DNA of 64,000 nucleotides from Streptomyces vinaceus (GCF_008704935.1 NZ_CP023692.1:930001-994000); one strand, 5' to 3'; shown: positions 1 to 8,140, counted from the first letter of the stretch. The notes: generated by a model not told the origin, from the sequence alone. Program-made: numbers and translations.

Positions 1-443
1 CCGCCCGTGGTGAGGCCGAAGAGCCGGGGCTCCATCCGGCCCTCGGGCAGCGCGAGCCCGTCGGCGATCAGGTCGTCGTTGATCTCGCAGTCCTGGGCGG
101 TATTGACGCGGACCCGGTCGCGCTGGTCGGCGGCCGGGAGCCGGTCGGCGCGGGCGTGGTGGTCGCGCAGCAGGTGGGCCACCTCGTGGATCCACACCCC
201 GGCCAGTTCCGCGACGGGCGTCGCGTCGACGAAGGCGGGCGAGACGTAGCACCGCCAGTGCCGGTCCACGCCCATCGTGGGGACCCCGGCCGAGGGGACC
301 ACGGTGAGCGCGTACAGCGCCGAGGCGAGGTACGGCCGGGTCTCGGCCGCCTTGTACCGGGCGGCCAGCAGCTTGGCCCGGTCCAGGCGCCCACTGTCCG
401 CCGGCGGGCCGTCGGCGGACGCGTGGTCCGCGGGCAGCGCCAC
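1..443 (-). CDS. VWA-like/metallopeptidase (DUF2201-type) protein, 3' end outside window
   Basis: Only the first ~147 codons are in the window; the gene runs off the left edge. The start taken is GTG at 443, eight bases after the MoxR stop, reading VALPADHASADG. The visible part contains WIHEVAHLL, an HExxH-type zinc site, followed by RDHHARADRLP and QDCEINDD. This arrangement is known from the putative metallopeptidase domain at the N-terminus of DUF2201 proteins, which usually carry a C-terminal VWA-like domain; that half is not visible here. Proteins of this type are typically encoded next to a MoxR ATPase, as here. It is the last visible gene of a minus-strand operon (LRR, ankyrin, MoxR, this gene). 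Family assignment is good; the actual substrate is unknown and peptidase activity is inferred only from the motif. Confidence 0.75.
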   Translation of the reverse strand, partial: MALPADHASADGPPADSGRLDRAKLLAARYKAAETRPYLASALYALTVVPSAGVPTMGVDRHWRCYVSPAFVDATPVAELAGVWIHEVAHLLRDHHARADRLPAADQRDRVRVNTAQDCEINDDLIADGLALPEGRMEPRLFGLTTG

Positions 444-450
444 GGGCCCG

Positions 451-1665
451 TCAGCCGCCGCCCGGCAGGGCGCCGGAGAGCTGGAGCAGTTCGACGAACG
501 CGTCGATCCCGGCGGGCACCGGCCAGTCCAGGTCGCGCATGGCGGCCAGGTCGGTGGCAGCCCTCGCGGCCACGTCCGGCACGCCCGCGTCGACCGCCTT
601 GGCCAGGACCGCCCAGCCCGCCTCCCAGCGGGGCCGGGTGAGCTCGCCCTGGACGGCTGCGACCACCGCGATGAGGAAGGCCAGCTGCCGGTCGCCGCGT
701 TCGGGCAGCGCGAAGGCGTCCGGATCGGCGAGCACCCGGTCCGGGTCGGGCAGGTCGAGGTGTTCCACGTACGAGAGCAGCTCGATCCCGGCGGCGTCCC
801 CGACGGCCCCGGTGAGGGCCGCGGCCAGGGCCTCCCGGCCGGCGCCGCAGGCGTACCCGGTGGCCAGCAGCCGCAGCGCCATCTCCCAGGTGCGCGGGGA
901 GGGCCAGGCGCGGCCGCGCCCCTCGGCCTCGTTCGGCATGTGGTGGACCAGGCCCGGCCGGGCGGTCAGGAAGCCGGAGATCACACCGCGGGCCCGGGCG
1001 ACGGCCCCGGAGGCGCGGGCCGGGTCCACGGCCGGGATGGCCACCTCGGGCCAGGTGCCGGCCAGGCCGCGGGCCACGGTGCGGGGGCTGTGGGTCCAGT
1101 CGAGGTGGACGAAGCGGTTGGCCAGCGGCGGGCTGAGGTGCCAGCCGTCGGCCGCGCTGGAGGGCGGATTGGCCGCGGCGACGATGCGTACGGACTCGGG
1201 GAGGACGAGGCTGCCGATCCGGCGCTCCAGGACCACGCGCAGCAGGGCCGCCTGCACGGCGGGCGGGGCGGAGGACAGTTCGTCGAAGAACAGCAGTCCG
1301 TGGCCGGTGCGGGCGAGGCGGACCGCCCAGTCGGGCGGGGCCATCGGCACGCCGGTGGTGGCGGGGTCGTCGCCGACGATGGGCAGCCCGGCGAAGTCGG
1401 AGGGCTCGTGGACGCTGGCGATGACGGTCTCCAGCTCGACGCCGAGGGCGGTGGCGAGCTGCTGCATGCCGGCGGATTTGCCGATGCCCGGCTCGCCCCA
1501 CAGCAGCACGGGCTGATTGGCCGTCACAGCCAGCGCCAGAGCTTCGAGTTGGGGGTTGGTCGCGGGTTCGGTGCGGGTGGCGCGGAGCCGGGCGCCCAGG
1601 GCGTCGGCGGCCGCGAGGGCCCGCGAGGGCTGTGGCCGCGCCCCGCGCTGCGGCTGGGTGCTCAT
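451..1665 (-). CDS. MoxR-type AAA+ ATPase
   Basis: A 404-aa ATPase of the MoxR/RavA class, whose members act as chaperone-like partners of VWA proteins. The Walker A motif is GEPGIGKSA and Walker B is LLFFDEL; a sensor-1-like IVAAANPP follows. An N-terminal extension of about 50 residues precedes the P-loop. The ATG at 1665 overlaps the upstream ankyrin stop as ATGA, indicating translational coupling, and the downstream HEVAH metallopeptidase gene starts 8 bases after the stop. The context argues for a MoxR/VWA-like machine with the ankyrin and LRR proteins as regulators or target recognisers. The molecular client is unknown. Confidence 0.9.
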   Translation of the reverse strand: MSTQPQRGARPQPSRALAAADALGARLRATRTEPATNPQLEALALAVTANQPVLLWGEPGIGKSAGMQQLATALGVELETVIASVHEPSDFAGLPIVGDDPATTGVPMAPPDWAVRLARTGHGLLFFDELSSAPPAVQAALLRVVLERRIGSLVLPESVRIVAAANPPSSAADGWHLSPPLANRFVHLDWTHSPRTVARGLAGTWPEVAIPAVDPARASGAVARARGVISGFLTARPGLVHHMPNEAEGRGRAWPSPRTWEMALRLLATGYACGAGREALAAALTGAVGDAAGIELLSYVEHLDLPDPDRVLADPDAFALPERGDRQLAFLIAVVAAVQGELTRPRWEAGWAVLAKAVDAGVPDVAARAATDLAAMRDLDWPVPAGIDAFVELLQLSGALPGGG

Positions 1666-3434
1666 GCTTCCCCGTCCTCTTCTTCGGCCTCGCGCTCTTC
1701 CATGTGCTCGTCGAACCACTCGGACCCGATGCCGGGGAACTCCCCCTCCACCCGGTCCCGCAGGAAGGCGAGGTCGGTGCGCCGGTAACGGCGCACGACC
1801 TGGGCGAGCGACAGCTCCGCGTCGTCGACGACGTCGATCCGGCTGCCGGCCTCCAGGTACGCCCGGACCAGCTCGGCCGAGCCCCCGCACTGGACCGCGA
1901 CCTGGAGCGGGGTGAGCCCCGCCTTGCTCCGGGCCTCCAGGTCGAGGCCGGCACCCAGCAGCCGGGGCAGCAGTTCCTCGTGGTCGAGCAGGTGCAGTTC
2001 GTGCAGCAGCGTCCGCCCGCGGGCGTCGCGGACGCGGGGGTCCGTGCCGGCGTCGAGCAGCGCGAGCACCCCCGGGGTGTCCCCGTGCTGGGCGCGCAGG
2101 AACAGCTCCCGCCGCTGCGCCCGCAGGGCGCGGGGCAGCCGGCCCTCGCCGGTGGTCCAGATCTGCTGGACGGCGAAGCAGCCCTGGACCGCGCCGCCGA
2201 ACGCCCTCATGGCGCGCTCCCGTTGCTGCTCCTCGCGGCTGTGCGGGAGCAGGTCCAGCACGCCGCCCCGCGAGCGGACCAGGTGCCATTCACCGCGGCA
2301 GCGCACCCGTACGGGCTTCGCCTCGGCGGGGCCGGGCGGGCCGTCGGCGGGACCGGCACCGGGGAACAGGGCGGCGCTGACCAGCGGGTGCAGCTCGCGC
2401 GGGGTGATGCGGCCGGTGCGGACGAGTTCGAGGTCGGGCTGCCGCTTCCAGACGAACCGCGGCAGCCGGGGCACGCCCTTCGCCTCGTCGCGCTCGACGA
2501 CGCGGACCCGGATGCGGCCGGCCGGATCCGGACCGGCCGGCTCCAGCAGGGCGTGGCGGTAGGACGAGCCGATCAGCCACCGCTCGCCCGCCCCCGTCGC
2601 CGCGAGGCGTCGCAGTTCGGAGGCCAGCCGGGTCAGGTCGATGTCGGCCGCGCGCAGGAAGGCCTCCGGGTCGAACGGCCGCCCGCGGCGGAGCGGCCGC
2701 GGGGTCGTCCCGTCTCGTTCGAGTCCCGCGGCTTCGTACGCCGCCGCGCTCTCGTCGCGGACGTCCAGGAGGGTGATCCACTCGGCCTGTCCGGCCGGGT
2801 CGGCGGCGCCGGGATCGCGGGTGGGCAGCCGGTCCGGGGGGAGCGGGGTCCCGTCCGGGGCGAGGAAGGGCAGCCGGCCCGCACCGCCGCCGAGGCGCTC
2901 GCGCAGTTCAGTAGTGTGCCGCGCGTCCCAGAGGGCGCGGGCCGCCGTCCAGTCCTCGGGGCGCGGCCGCGGGACGAAGGAGTACGTGCGCCCGAGCGGG
3001 GGGAGCGGCGCGCAGTCCAGCCGCAGCCGCTGCGGTCCCTCGATCATTGGCCCGGTGGTGACGGAGAGCACGGGCGCCCCGGCGCCGGAACCGTAACGGG
3101 CGAGCAGGACCCGTATGTCGGGTTCGAGGGTCGTACGGCCGCCCAGGACCCGGGGCAGGTGCCAGCGCACCAGGTCCGGCGCCAGGTGGCGCAGGTCCTC
3201 CTCCACCGCCTCCGCGACGGGGGCTCCGTGGCGGGCGGCGAGGCCGGGCAGGTCGAAGGCGACGTCCACCGCGGCGACGGCACAGGCCTCCTGCCAGTCG
3301 CCCGCCAGCCGGTGCGCGGTGGCGCGCTCGATCATCCAGCCGGGTACGGCGTAGCGGCGGATCCGCTGCCAGGCCGGTCCGTCCTCCGTCCGGAAGCCTC
3401 CGGGCAGCTTGCCGAGTTCGGGGCGCGGGCTCAC
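1662..3434 (-). CDS. Large ankyrin-repeat protein of MoxR operon
   Basis: A 590-aa cytoplasmic protein with no signal peptide. The start is GTG at 3434, which overlaps the LRR gene stop as GTGA; the frame is open much further upstream, but that part overlaps the LRR gene and is rejected. Roughly residues 1-420 match no domain I recognise and are rich in Trp, Arg and Pro. From about residue 430 there are two to three ankyrin repeats, seen as DARGRTLLHELHLLDHEELL and SKAGLTPLQVAVQCGGSAEL. The C-terminus is very acidic (EEREAEEEDGEA). Ankyrin repeats bind proteins, so a role as adaptor or substrate selector for the adjacent MoxR ATPase is a reasonable inference. The N-terminal region could be the effector and deserves a structure prediction. 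Confidence 0.85.
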   Translation of the reverse strand: MSPRPELGKLPGGFRTEDGPAWQRIRRYAVPGWMIERATAHRLAGDWQEACAVAAVDVAFDLPGLAARHGAPVAEAVEEDLRHLAPDLVRWHLPRVLGGRTTLEPDIRVLLARYGSGAGAPVLSVTTGPMIEGPQRLRLDCAPLPPLGRTYSFVPRPRPEDWTAARALWDARHTTELRERLGGGAGRLPFLAPDGTPLPPDRLPTRDPGAADPAGQAEWITLLDVRDESAAAYEAAGLERDGTTPRPLRRGRPFDPEAFLRAADIDLTRLASELRRLAATGAGERWLIGSSYRHALLEPAGPDPAGRIRVRVVERDEAKGVPRLPRFVWKRQPDLELVRTGRITPRELHPLVSAALFPGAGPADGPPGPAEAKPVRVRCRGEWHLVRSRGGVLDLLPHSREEQQRERAMRAFGGAVQGCFAVQQIWTTGEGRLPRALRAQRRELFLRAQHGDTPGVLALLDAGTDPRVRDARGRTLLHELHLLDHEELLPRLLGAGLDLEARSKAGLTPLQVAVQCGGSAELVRAYLEAGSRIDVVDDAELSLAQVVRRYRRTDLAFLRDRVEGEFPGIGSEWFDEHMEEREAEEEDGEA

Positions 3435-4573
3435 CGGTACACGCTCGTGATGGCCGCGAGGTCGGGATGGGCGGCCCGGGCGGGCCGCAGCCGGGCGGTG
3501 AAGGACCGCTTCACCTTGCGGGGCAGTCCGGGGCCCAGGCCCACGTACTCCAGCGGGGAGTCCTCGGGCACCGCGGCCAGCAGGCACTTGGCACCGCGCC
3601 CGGTGAGCCCGGTGTGGCGCAGTTCGAGGCGGCGCAGCGGGCTGCCGGGGAGCGCGGCGGCCAGCGCGTACGCACCCTCGTCGCCGGTGTCGTTGCCGGC
3701 GGAGCCGAGGCTGCGCTCGGACATGGCGCGGCCGAGGTCGAGGGCTTCGATCCCGCCGAGGGCGTCGGCGAGGGCGCGGGCTCCGGCGGCTCCGATGCCG
3801 TTGCCGCCGAGGCCGAGGCGGACCGGCCGGGCGGGGTCGGCGGCCGCTGCTGCGGCGGCCAGGATCGCGGTGCCCTCGTCGCCGAGGTGGTTGGCCGGGA
3901 GGTACAGCTCGCGCACTCCGGCTTCCCGGACGAGGGCGGCGAGCAGCGGCGCGGCCTCGGCGGTGAGGCCGTTGCCGCCGAGGAAGAGGCGTTCGAGCGG
4001 GGTCTCGCGGGTGTGCAGGGCGTCGAGGAGGAGGCGTACGCCCTCGATGCCGATGCCGGTGTTGACCAGGTCGAGGGTGCGCAGGGTCCGGTTGCGGCGC
4101 AGCAGGGCGGCGAGGGTGCGTGCGCCGTCCTCGAAGACCGGATTGCGCTTGAGCCACAGGGCCTTGACGCCGGTGTCGTCCGCGAGGGCTTCGGCGAGTG
4201 CGGCCACGCCGTCCGGGCCGATGCGGTTGCACCCGAGGTAGAGGGTGTGCAGTCCGTGTCCGCCGGTGAGGGCGCCGGCCAGCGTACGGGCTCCTTCGTC
4301 GCCGATGGAGTTGGTGCCGAGGAGCAGGTGGCGGGCGTGGGCGGAGCCGGCGGCCACGGCGGCCACCCGGGCGGCGCCGGCCGGTCCGAGGCCCTGCTTG
4401 CACAGGTCGACGCGGCCGTCGGCGCGCAGGGTGCCGACCGGGAAGGCCTCGTCGGACTCGACGGCCGCCTCGGCGGCGAGCCGCGCGAGGAGCGGGGCGA
4501 GCCCGGCCGGGTCGGCGAGCGGCACGTCGGGGTGCTCGATCGCGGGGCACCGTACGGGTGTCGGCTGTGTCAT
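3431..4573 (-). CDS. Leucine-rich-repeat (ribonuclease-inhibitor-like) protein
   Basis: A 380-aa protein made mostly of RNI-type leucine-rich repeats: repeated units such as LHTLYLGCNRIGPDGVAALA, VRELYLPANHLGDEGTAIL and RRLELRHTGLTGRGAKCL, with a period near 28 residues. No signal peptide or membrane segment is seen. ATG at 4573 (MTQPTPVRC) is the best start; in-frame codons further upstream would run into the tRNA-like leader. First gene of the four-gene minus-strand operon, with a 4-bp overlap to the ankyrin gene. LRR proteins of this class are protein-interaction scaffolds; a sensing or regulatory role for the MoxR module is inferred, not shown. Confidence 0.85.
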   Translation of the reverse strand: MTQPTPVRCPAIEHPDVPLADPAGLAPLLARLAAEAAVESDEAFPVGTLRADGRVDLCKQGLGPAGAARVAAVAAGSAHARHLLLGTNSIGDEGARTLAGALTGGHGLHTLYLGCNRIGPDGVAALAEALADDTGVKALWLKRNPVFEDGARTLAALLRRNRTLRTLDLVNTGIGIEGVRLLLDALHTRETPLERLFLGGNGLTAEAAPLLAALVREAGVRELYLPANHLGDEGTAILAAAAAAADPARPVRLGLGGNGIGAAGARALADALGGIEALDLGRAMSERSLGSAGNDTGDEGAYALAAALPGSPLRRLELRHTGLTGRGAKCLLAAVPEDSPLEYVGLGPGLPRKVKRSFTARLRPARAAHPDLAAITSVYR

Positions 4574-4642
4574 CACCACTCCACCGGTCCTTCGCCGGTG
4601 CCCGGCGTCCACAACGGCATGGAAAAAGCATGGAAGAAGACG

Positions 4643-4715
4643 CAAGACCGGTCGGATTCGAACCGACGTCCTCCAGCTCGATGCGTGGGCGCGACGACCT
4701 CTGCGCTACGGCCTT
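4643..4715 (-). tRNA. tRNA-like gene with irregular anticodon arm
   Basis: Read on the minus strand, a 73-nt cloverleaf can be folded: a 7-bp acceptor stem (AAGGCCG with CGGTCTT, one G-U pair), TA at 8-9, a D stem GCGC/GCGC, and a perfect T arm, GTCGG-TTCGAAT-CCGAC. The anticodon arm is not canonical: CCAC-GC...GC-TGG pairs only with a bulged C and leaves a 5-nt ATCGA loop, with no T at the position-33 equivalent, so no anticodon can be named. No CCA is encoded. It lies 69 bp upstream of the LRR gene on the same strand. It may be a genuine unusual tRNA, a pseudo-tRNA or a remnant attachment site. Confidence 0.5.
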
Positions 4716-5076
4716 GCTGCCGGAGATCATACCCACCGGCAGGCCTGAACTCGATCACCAGTTTGAACGGCTGCGAGCAAGCACAATGTACGGATTGGGG
4801 TGTTTCGAGCCTCTTCGTTGAGTAGCGGCCGAATTCGCCGTCGGGGCCGCGGCCCCCTTTATCCCGTTCGCCACACAATTCGACGGAGAAACGTCGGCCG
4901 CGCCGGATCGTTACCTCAAGTTTCGCTCAATTGCAGTGACACCGCGCCGGACGTCTTCCTAGCTTCCCTGGTACACGCGTCTCGAATCTTCTTGACGCTT
5001 CGTACCAAATCCGCGGTTCCCCCCGCTGCCGGCGATCCCCGCAGTGCATCCCGCGGCCCCTAGGAAAGAGTGCAGC
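4716..5076. other. Intergenic region, no gene seen
   Basis: About 360 bases between the tRNA-like element and the binding-protein gene, noticeably lower in GC than the flanking genes. It presumably carries the promoters for both directions. Short open frames here lack codon bias. I see no convincing -35/-10 pair or riboswitch. A good ribosome-binding site (AGGAAAGAG, 5062-5070) precedes the next gene. Confidence 0.6.
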
Positions 5077-5892
5077 ATGAAGGTTCCCAAGGCCGGTGCT
5101 TTGGTCGCAGTGGTCGGCCTCGCCCTGACCGCCTCCGGGTGTGGCGGTGACAGCGGCCCCCAGGGGAACCTCGCGATCGGCATCAAATTCGACCAGCCGG
5201 GCGTGGGACTGCGCGAGCAGGGCGGGATCTTCTCCGGTTTCGACGTGGACGTCTCGACGTACATCGCCAAGGAGCTGGGCTACAAGCCGGAGCAGATCGA
5301 GTTCAAGAAGGTCGACAGCTCCGACCGCGAACTGCTGCTCCAGTACAACGAGGTCAAGTTCGTCGCGGCCAGCTACTCGATCAACGAGAAGCGCAAGGAG
5401 AAGGTCGACTTCGCCGGGCCGTACTTCCTCGCGCACCAGGACCTGCTGGTCCGCGCCGACGACACCACCATCACCAAGGCCGAGGACCTCAACAACAAGA
5501 AGCTCTGCTCGGTCACCGGCTCCACCTCGGCCCAGAACGTCAAGGAGAAGCTCGCCCCCAAGGCGAGCGTCCTGGAGCTCGACGGGTACTCGGAGTGCGT
5601 CGTCGCGCTGCAGGACGGCCTGGTCGACGCCCTCACCACGGACAACTCCATCCTGGCCGGGTACGCCGCCCAGAAGGCCAACACCGGCAAGTTCAAGCTG
5701 GTCGGGCTGAGCCTGTCCAACGAGAACTACGGCATCGGCGTCAAGAAGGGCAACAAGGACCTTCAGAGCAAGATCAACGCCGCTCTGAAGAAGATGGTCC
5801 AGGACGGCTCCTGGGAGGCGGCGGTGAAGAAGAACTTCGGCCCGGCCAACTACAGGAACGAGCCGGCCCCGCAGATCACGACGGGCAGCTGA
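5077..5892 (+). CDS. Glutamate-type ABC transporter substrate-binding lipoprotein
   Basis: A 271-aa extracytoplasmic solute receptor of family 3 (SBP_bac_3), similar in type to GluB. Lys and hydrophobic residues lead to a lipobox ending LTASGC, so it should be lipid-anchored after cleavage before Cys. The mature part starts NLAIGIKFDQPG and contains the typical FDVDVSTYIAKELG and KVDFAGPYF segments, with a C-terminal SWEAAVKKNFGP. The start is ATG at 5077 behind AGGAAAGAG; the earlier in-frame GTG at 5044 lacks a Shine-Dalgarno. No permease or ATPase gene is adjacent, so it is an orphan receptor that must share or await a transporter elsewhere. Transcription ends at a strong hairpin 33 bp downstream. 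The ligand (glutamate or another polar amino acid) is inferred from the family. Confidence 0.9.
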   Translation: MKVPKAGALVAVVGLALTASGCGGDSGPQGNLAIGIKFDQPGVGLREQGGIFSGFDVDVSTYIAKELGYKPEQIEFKKVDSSDRELLLQYNEVKFVAASYSINEKRKEKVDFAGPYFLAHQDLLVRADDTTITKAEDLNNKKLCSVTGSTSAQNVKEKLAPKASVLELDGYSECVVALQDGLVDALTTDNSILAGYAAQKANTGKFKLVGLSLSNENYGIGVKKGNKDLQSKINAALKKMVQDGSWEAAVKKNFGPANYRNEPAPQITTGS

Positions 5893-5924
5893 CGACCGCC
5901 GGGGCCGCCTCCGGCTGACGGTCG

Positions 5925-5972
5925 CCGGGGCGGTCTCCGGCTCCGACCGGTCGGAGCCGGAGACCGCCCCGG
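5925..5972 (+). terminator. Perfect 22-bp hairpin terminator
   Basis: Arms 5925-5946 and 5951-5972 are perfectly complementary (CCGGGGCGGTCTCC... with ...GGAGACCGCCCCGG) around a CCGG loop, so the whole 48 nt is palindromic. No T-tract follows, which is usual in streptomycetes. It lies between the binding-protein gene and the convergent PfpI gene and can serve both. Confidence 0.8.
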
Positions 5973-5994
5973 CCGGGTAGGGCCGCCCCGTACG

Positions 5995-6561
5995 TCAGGC
6001 CAGCGGGGCCTTGGCGCGCAGCACCTTCAGGAACTCCCGCATCCAGGCGGAGTGGTCGGGCCAGGCGCGCGCCGAGACCAGGGTGCCGTCGACCACCGCC
6101 TCGGAGTCCTCGTACGCGGCCCCCGCGGCCTTCATGTCGGGTTCCAGCGCCGGGTACGCGGTCACCCGGCGGCCGTCCAGCCCGCCGCTCGCCGCCGTGA
6201 TCAGCGGGCCGTGGCAGATCTGGGCGACCGGCTTGTCGGCGCCGGTGAAGGCGGCCAGGATCCGCCGCACCTCGGGGTCGTTGCGCAGGTACTCGGGCGC
6301 CCGGCCGCCCGGGACGACCACGGCCGCGTACTCCTCGGTCACCACATCGGCGAACGCCAGGTCGGCGGGCCAGGTGTAGCCGGGCTTCTCGGTGTAGGTG
6401 TCGAAGCCCTCCTCGAAGTCGTGCACCACGAACCGCAGTTTCTTCACCGCCGGCGCCGCGATGTGCACCTCGTACCCCTCCTCGCGCAGGCGCTGGTACG
6501 GATAGAGGACCTCCAGCGATTCCGCCGCGTCGCCGGTCACGATGAGGATCTTCACTGCCAT
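5995..6561 (-). CDS. DJ-1/PfpI family protein
   Basis: A 188-aa cytoplasmic protein of the DJ-1/PfpI superfamily (intracellular protease or glyoxalase/deglycase class). The nucleophile elbow AQICHGP gives Cys116 followed by His117, and an acidic residue is present in GDAAESLEV near the N-terminus, together the expected catalytic set. It starts MAVKILIVTGDAAES at 6561 and lacks a signal peptide. It stands alone, convergent with the binding-protein gene and divergent from the endonuclease gene. Family members detoxify glyoxals or act as stress proteins; the specific activity cannot be read from sequence. Confidence 0.9.
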   Translation of the reverse strand: MAVKILIVTGDAAESLEVLYPYQRLREEGYEVHIAAPAVKKLRFVVHDFEEGFDTYTEKPGYTWPADLAFADVVTEEYAAVVVPGGRAPEYLRNDPEVRRILAAFTGADKPVAQICHGPLITAASGGLDGRRVTAYPALEPDMKAAGAAYEDSEAVVDGTLVSARAWPDHSAWMREFLKVLRAKAPLA

Positions 6562-6823
6562 GGGCTGCTCCCGGTGGGGGTGTTCACGGTGTGCGCGTCC
6601 GAGCGGCCCCGTCCGGGGCCACCGCCACCGTGCCCGCGCCGCGGCGATCTGCCAAGAGGACCTCACCCGTTCGGCCCCGTCGGCGCAGGGGGCAGAATCC
6701 GGCCTTCCGACACATGGATTTTACCTGTAAGGCACATGACAATGTAAACCTCTGCTCTGCCACCTGATGCCCCGCCAACTGCCATGGCGGGGGCGGTGCC
6801 TGCGAAGAGGTATCCCCCACATC

Positions 6824-7642
6824 ATGAGAATCTCCCCACGCGCCCCCTGGGTCGCCGGCCTCGCCGTCGCGGCCCTGGCCCTGGTTCCGGCCACCGCCTC
6901 GGCCGGCTCGCAGCGGACGGCGGCTCCCCACGCCGACGCGGCCGCCGCCACCGCCTCCGTGGACGCGTACTACGCGCCCGCCGAGGGCAAGACCGGAGCC
7001 GCGCTGAAGACCGCGCTCCACAACATCATCAAGACCCAGTCCAAGGTGACCTACGACGGTGTGTGGAACGCGCTGAAGGTCACCGACCAGGACCCGGCGA
7101 ACCCGAACAACGTCATCCTCGTCTACTCGGGCCGCTCCCAGTCCAAGTCCAGCAACGGCGGCGGCGCCAACGACTGGAACCGCGAGCACGTCTGGGCCAA
7201 GAGCCACGGCGACTTCGGCACCGCCACCGGCCCGGGCACGGACCTGCACCACCTGCGCCCCGAGGACGTCACGGTCAACAGCACCCGCGGCAACAAGGAC
7301 TTCGACATGGGCGGCAGCCCCGTCGCCGAGGCCCCCGGCAGCTTCACCGACGCCAACTCCTTCGAGCCGCGCGACGCGGTCAAGGGAGATGTCGCGCGCA
7401 TGCTCCTCTACATGGCCGTGCGCTACGACGGCGGCGACGGCTTCGCGGACCTGGAAGTCAACGACAAGGTCGACAACGGCAGCGCGCCCGCCATCGGCCG
7501 GATCAGCGTCCTCAAGCAGTGGAACCAGCAGGACCCGCCGGACGCCTTCGAGCAGCGCCGCAACCAGGTCATATTCGACCAGTTCCAGCACAACCGGAAC
7601 CCGTTCATCGACCACCCGGAGTGGGTCAACTCCATCTGGTGA
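6824..7642 (+). CDS. Secreted endonuclease I-type nuclease
   Basis: A 272-aa exported enzyme. The signal peptide MRISPRAP...LALVPATASA should be cut near residue 27. The nuclease core contains NDWNREHVWAKSHG and then TDLHHLRPEDVTVNSTRGNK, the His- and Asn-bearing beta-beta-alpha-metal signature of endonuclease I (EndA-type, non-specific DNase/RNase). Start ATG 6824 was chosen because the signal peptide begins there; the longer upstream frame adds an unlikely Arg-rich leader. A monocistronic gene; the likely role is scavenging extracellular nucleic acids for phosphate and nitrogen. Confidence 0.9.
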   Translation: MRISPRAPWVAGLAVAALALVPATASAGSQRTAAPHADAAAATASVDAYYAPAEGKTGAALKTALHNIIKTQSKVTYDGVWNALKVTDQDPANPNNVILVYSGRSQSKSSNGGGANDWNREHVWAKSHGDFGTATGPGTDLHHLRPEDVTVNSTRGNKDFDMGGSPVAEAPGSFTDANSFEPRDAVKGDVARMLLYMAVRYDGGDGFADLEVNDKVDNGSAPAIGRISVLKQWNQQDPPDAFEQRRNQVIFDQFQHNRNPFIDHPEWVNSIW

Positions 7643-7659
7643 CCCTCCCCCGGCGGGCT

Positions 7660-7688
7660 GGGGCGGTCCCTGAGGGTTGGGCCGCCCC
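7660..7688 (+). terminator. Possible weak hairpin after nuclease gene
   Basis: GGGGCGG (7660-7666) can pair with CCGCCCC (7682-7688) across a 15-nt loop. It follows the nuclease stop by 17 bases. The stem is short, so this is tentative. Confidence 0.4.
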
Positions 7689-7757
7689 TGGTCGGGTATT
7701 CGCAGGCCAGAGGCTGTGGAGCGCGCCGCCCGGCGACACCGGCCGATGGAGGTCGTC

Positions 7758-8069
7758 ATGGACGGAGCCGGACTGTCCGACCACGAGCGGCGCGCGCTGT
7801 CGGCGATCGAGGCCGATCTGGAGGCGGACCGCTCCCTGCGGCGGATCCTGCGCGCCGCGCACGCCGGTCCGCGTCGGCGCGTCCTGGCCGCCTGCCTGCT
7901 CGGCGCGGTGACGCTGGGCCTGCTGGTGGCGGCCGCGGTCACCGTGTCGCCCCCGCTGATCTGGGGCTTCGCCGCGGCCTGGACGCTGACCGTGCTCCTG
8001 ACCCTGCCGCTGGCCGGCCAGTGGATCCGCCGCCGCTGGCAACGCCGCGAGCACGCCGAACGGCTCTAG
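7758..8069 (+). CDS. DUF3040 small membrane protein
   Basis: A 103-aa protein with the DUF3040 signature LSDHERRALSAIEADLEAD at the N-terminus, followed by two hydrophobic segments (about residues 42-62 and 65-85) and a basic tail RRRWQRREHAERL. The start is ATG 7758, preceded by GGAGGT at 7748-7753; the upstream ATG at 7746 has no Shine-Dalgarno. DUF3040 proteins are common in actinobacteria and of unknown function; an inner-membrane location with an acidic cytoplasmic N-terminus is inferred. Confidence 0.85.
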   Translation: MDGAGLSDHERRALSAIEADLEADRSLRRILRAAHAGPRRRVLAACLLGAVTLGLLVAAAVTVSPPLIWGFAAAWTLTVLLTLPLAGQWIRRRWQRREHAERL

Positions 8070-8072
8070 GCG

Positions 8073-8140
8073 GCTCGCCGCCGCTTCTGTACCGCTCGCC
8101 GCGCTCCGCTACCGCTCGCCGCCGCTCCCTACTGCTCGCC
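8073..8140. repeat. Short tandem repeat, ~20-nt period
   Basis: GCTCGCC recurs at 8073, 8094, 8114 and 8134, each but the last followed by a similar GC-rich stretch ending TAC(C/T) (GTACC, CTACC, CTACT), giving a degenerate 20-21-nt tandem repeat. The last copy falls in the stop-proximal codons of the acetyltransferase gene, so the repeat array forms the shared 3' end of two convergent genes. Confidence 0.6.

Noticed and set aside
3435..4736. N-terminal extension of the ankyrin protein into the LRR gene
   Set aside because: Arg/Pro-rich and overlaps the LRR gene in another frame; the coupled GTG start at 3434 explains the gene.
4467..4825. Small ORFs over the tRNA-like sequence
   Set aside because: Their peptides are tRNA-derived artefacts with no start signals.
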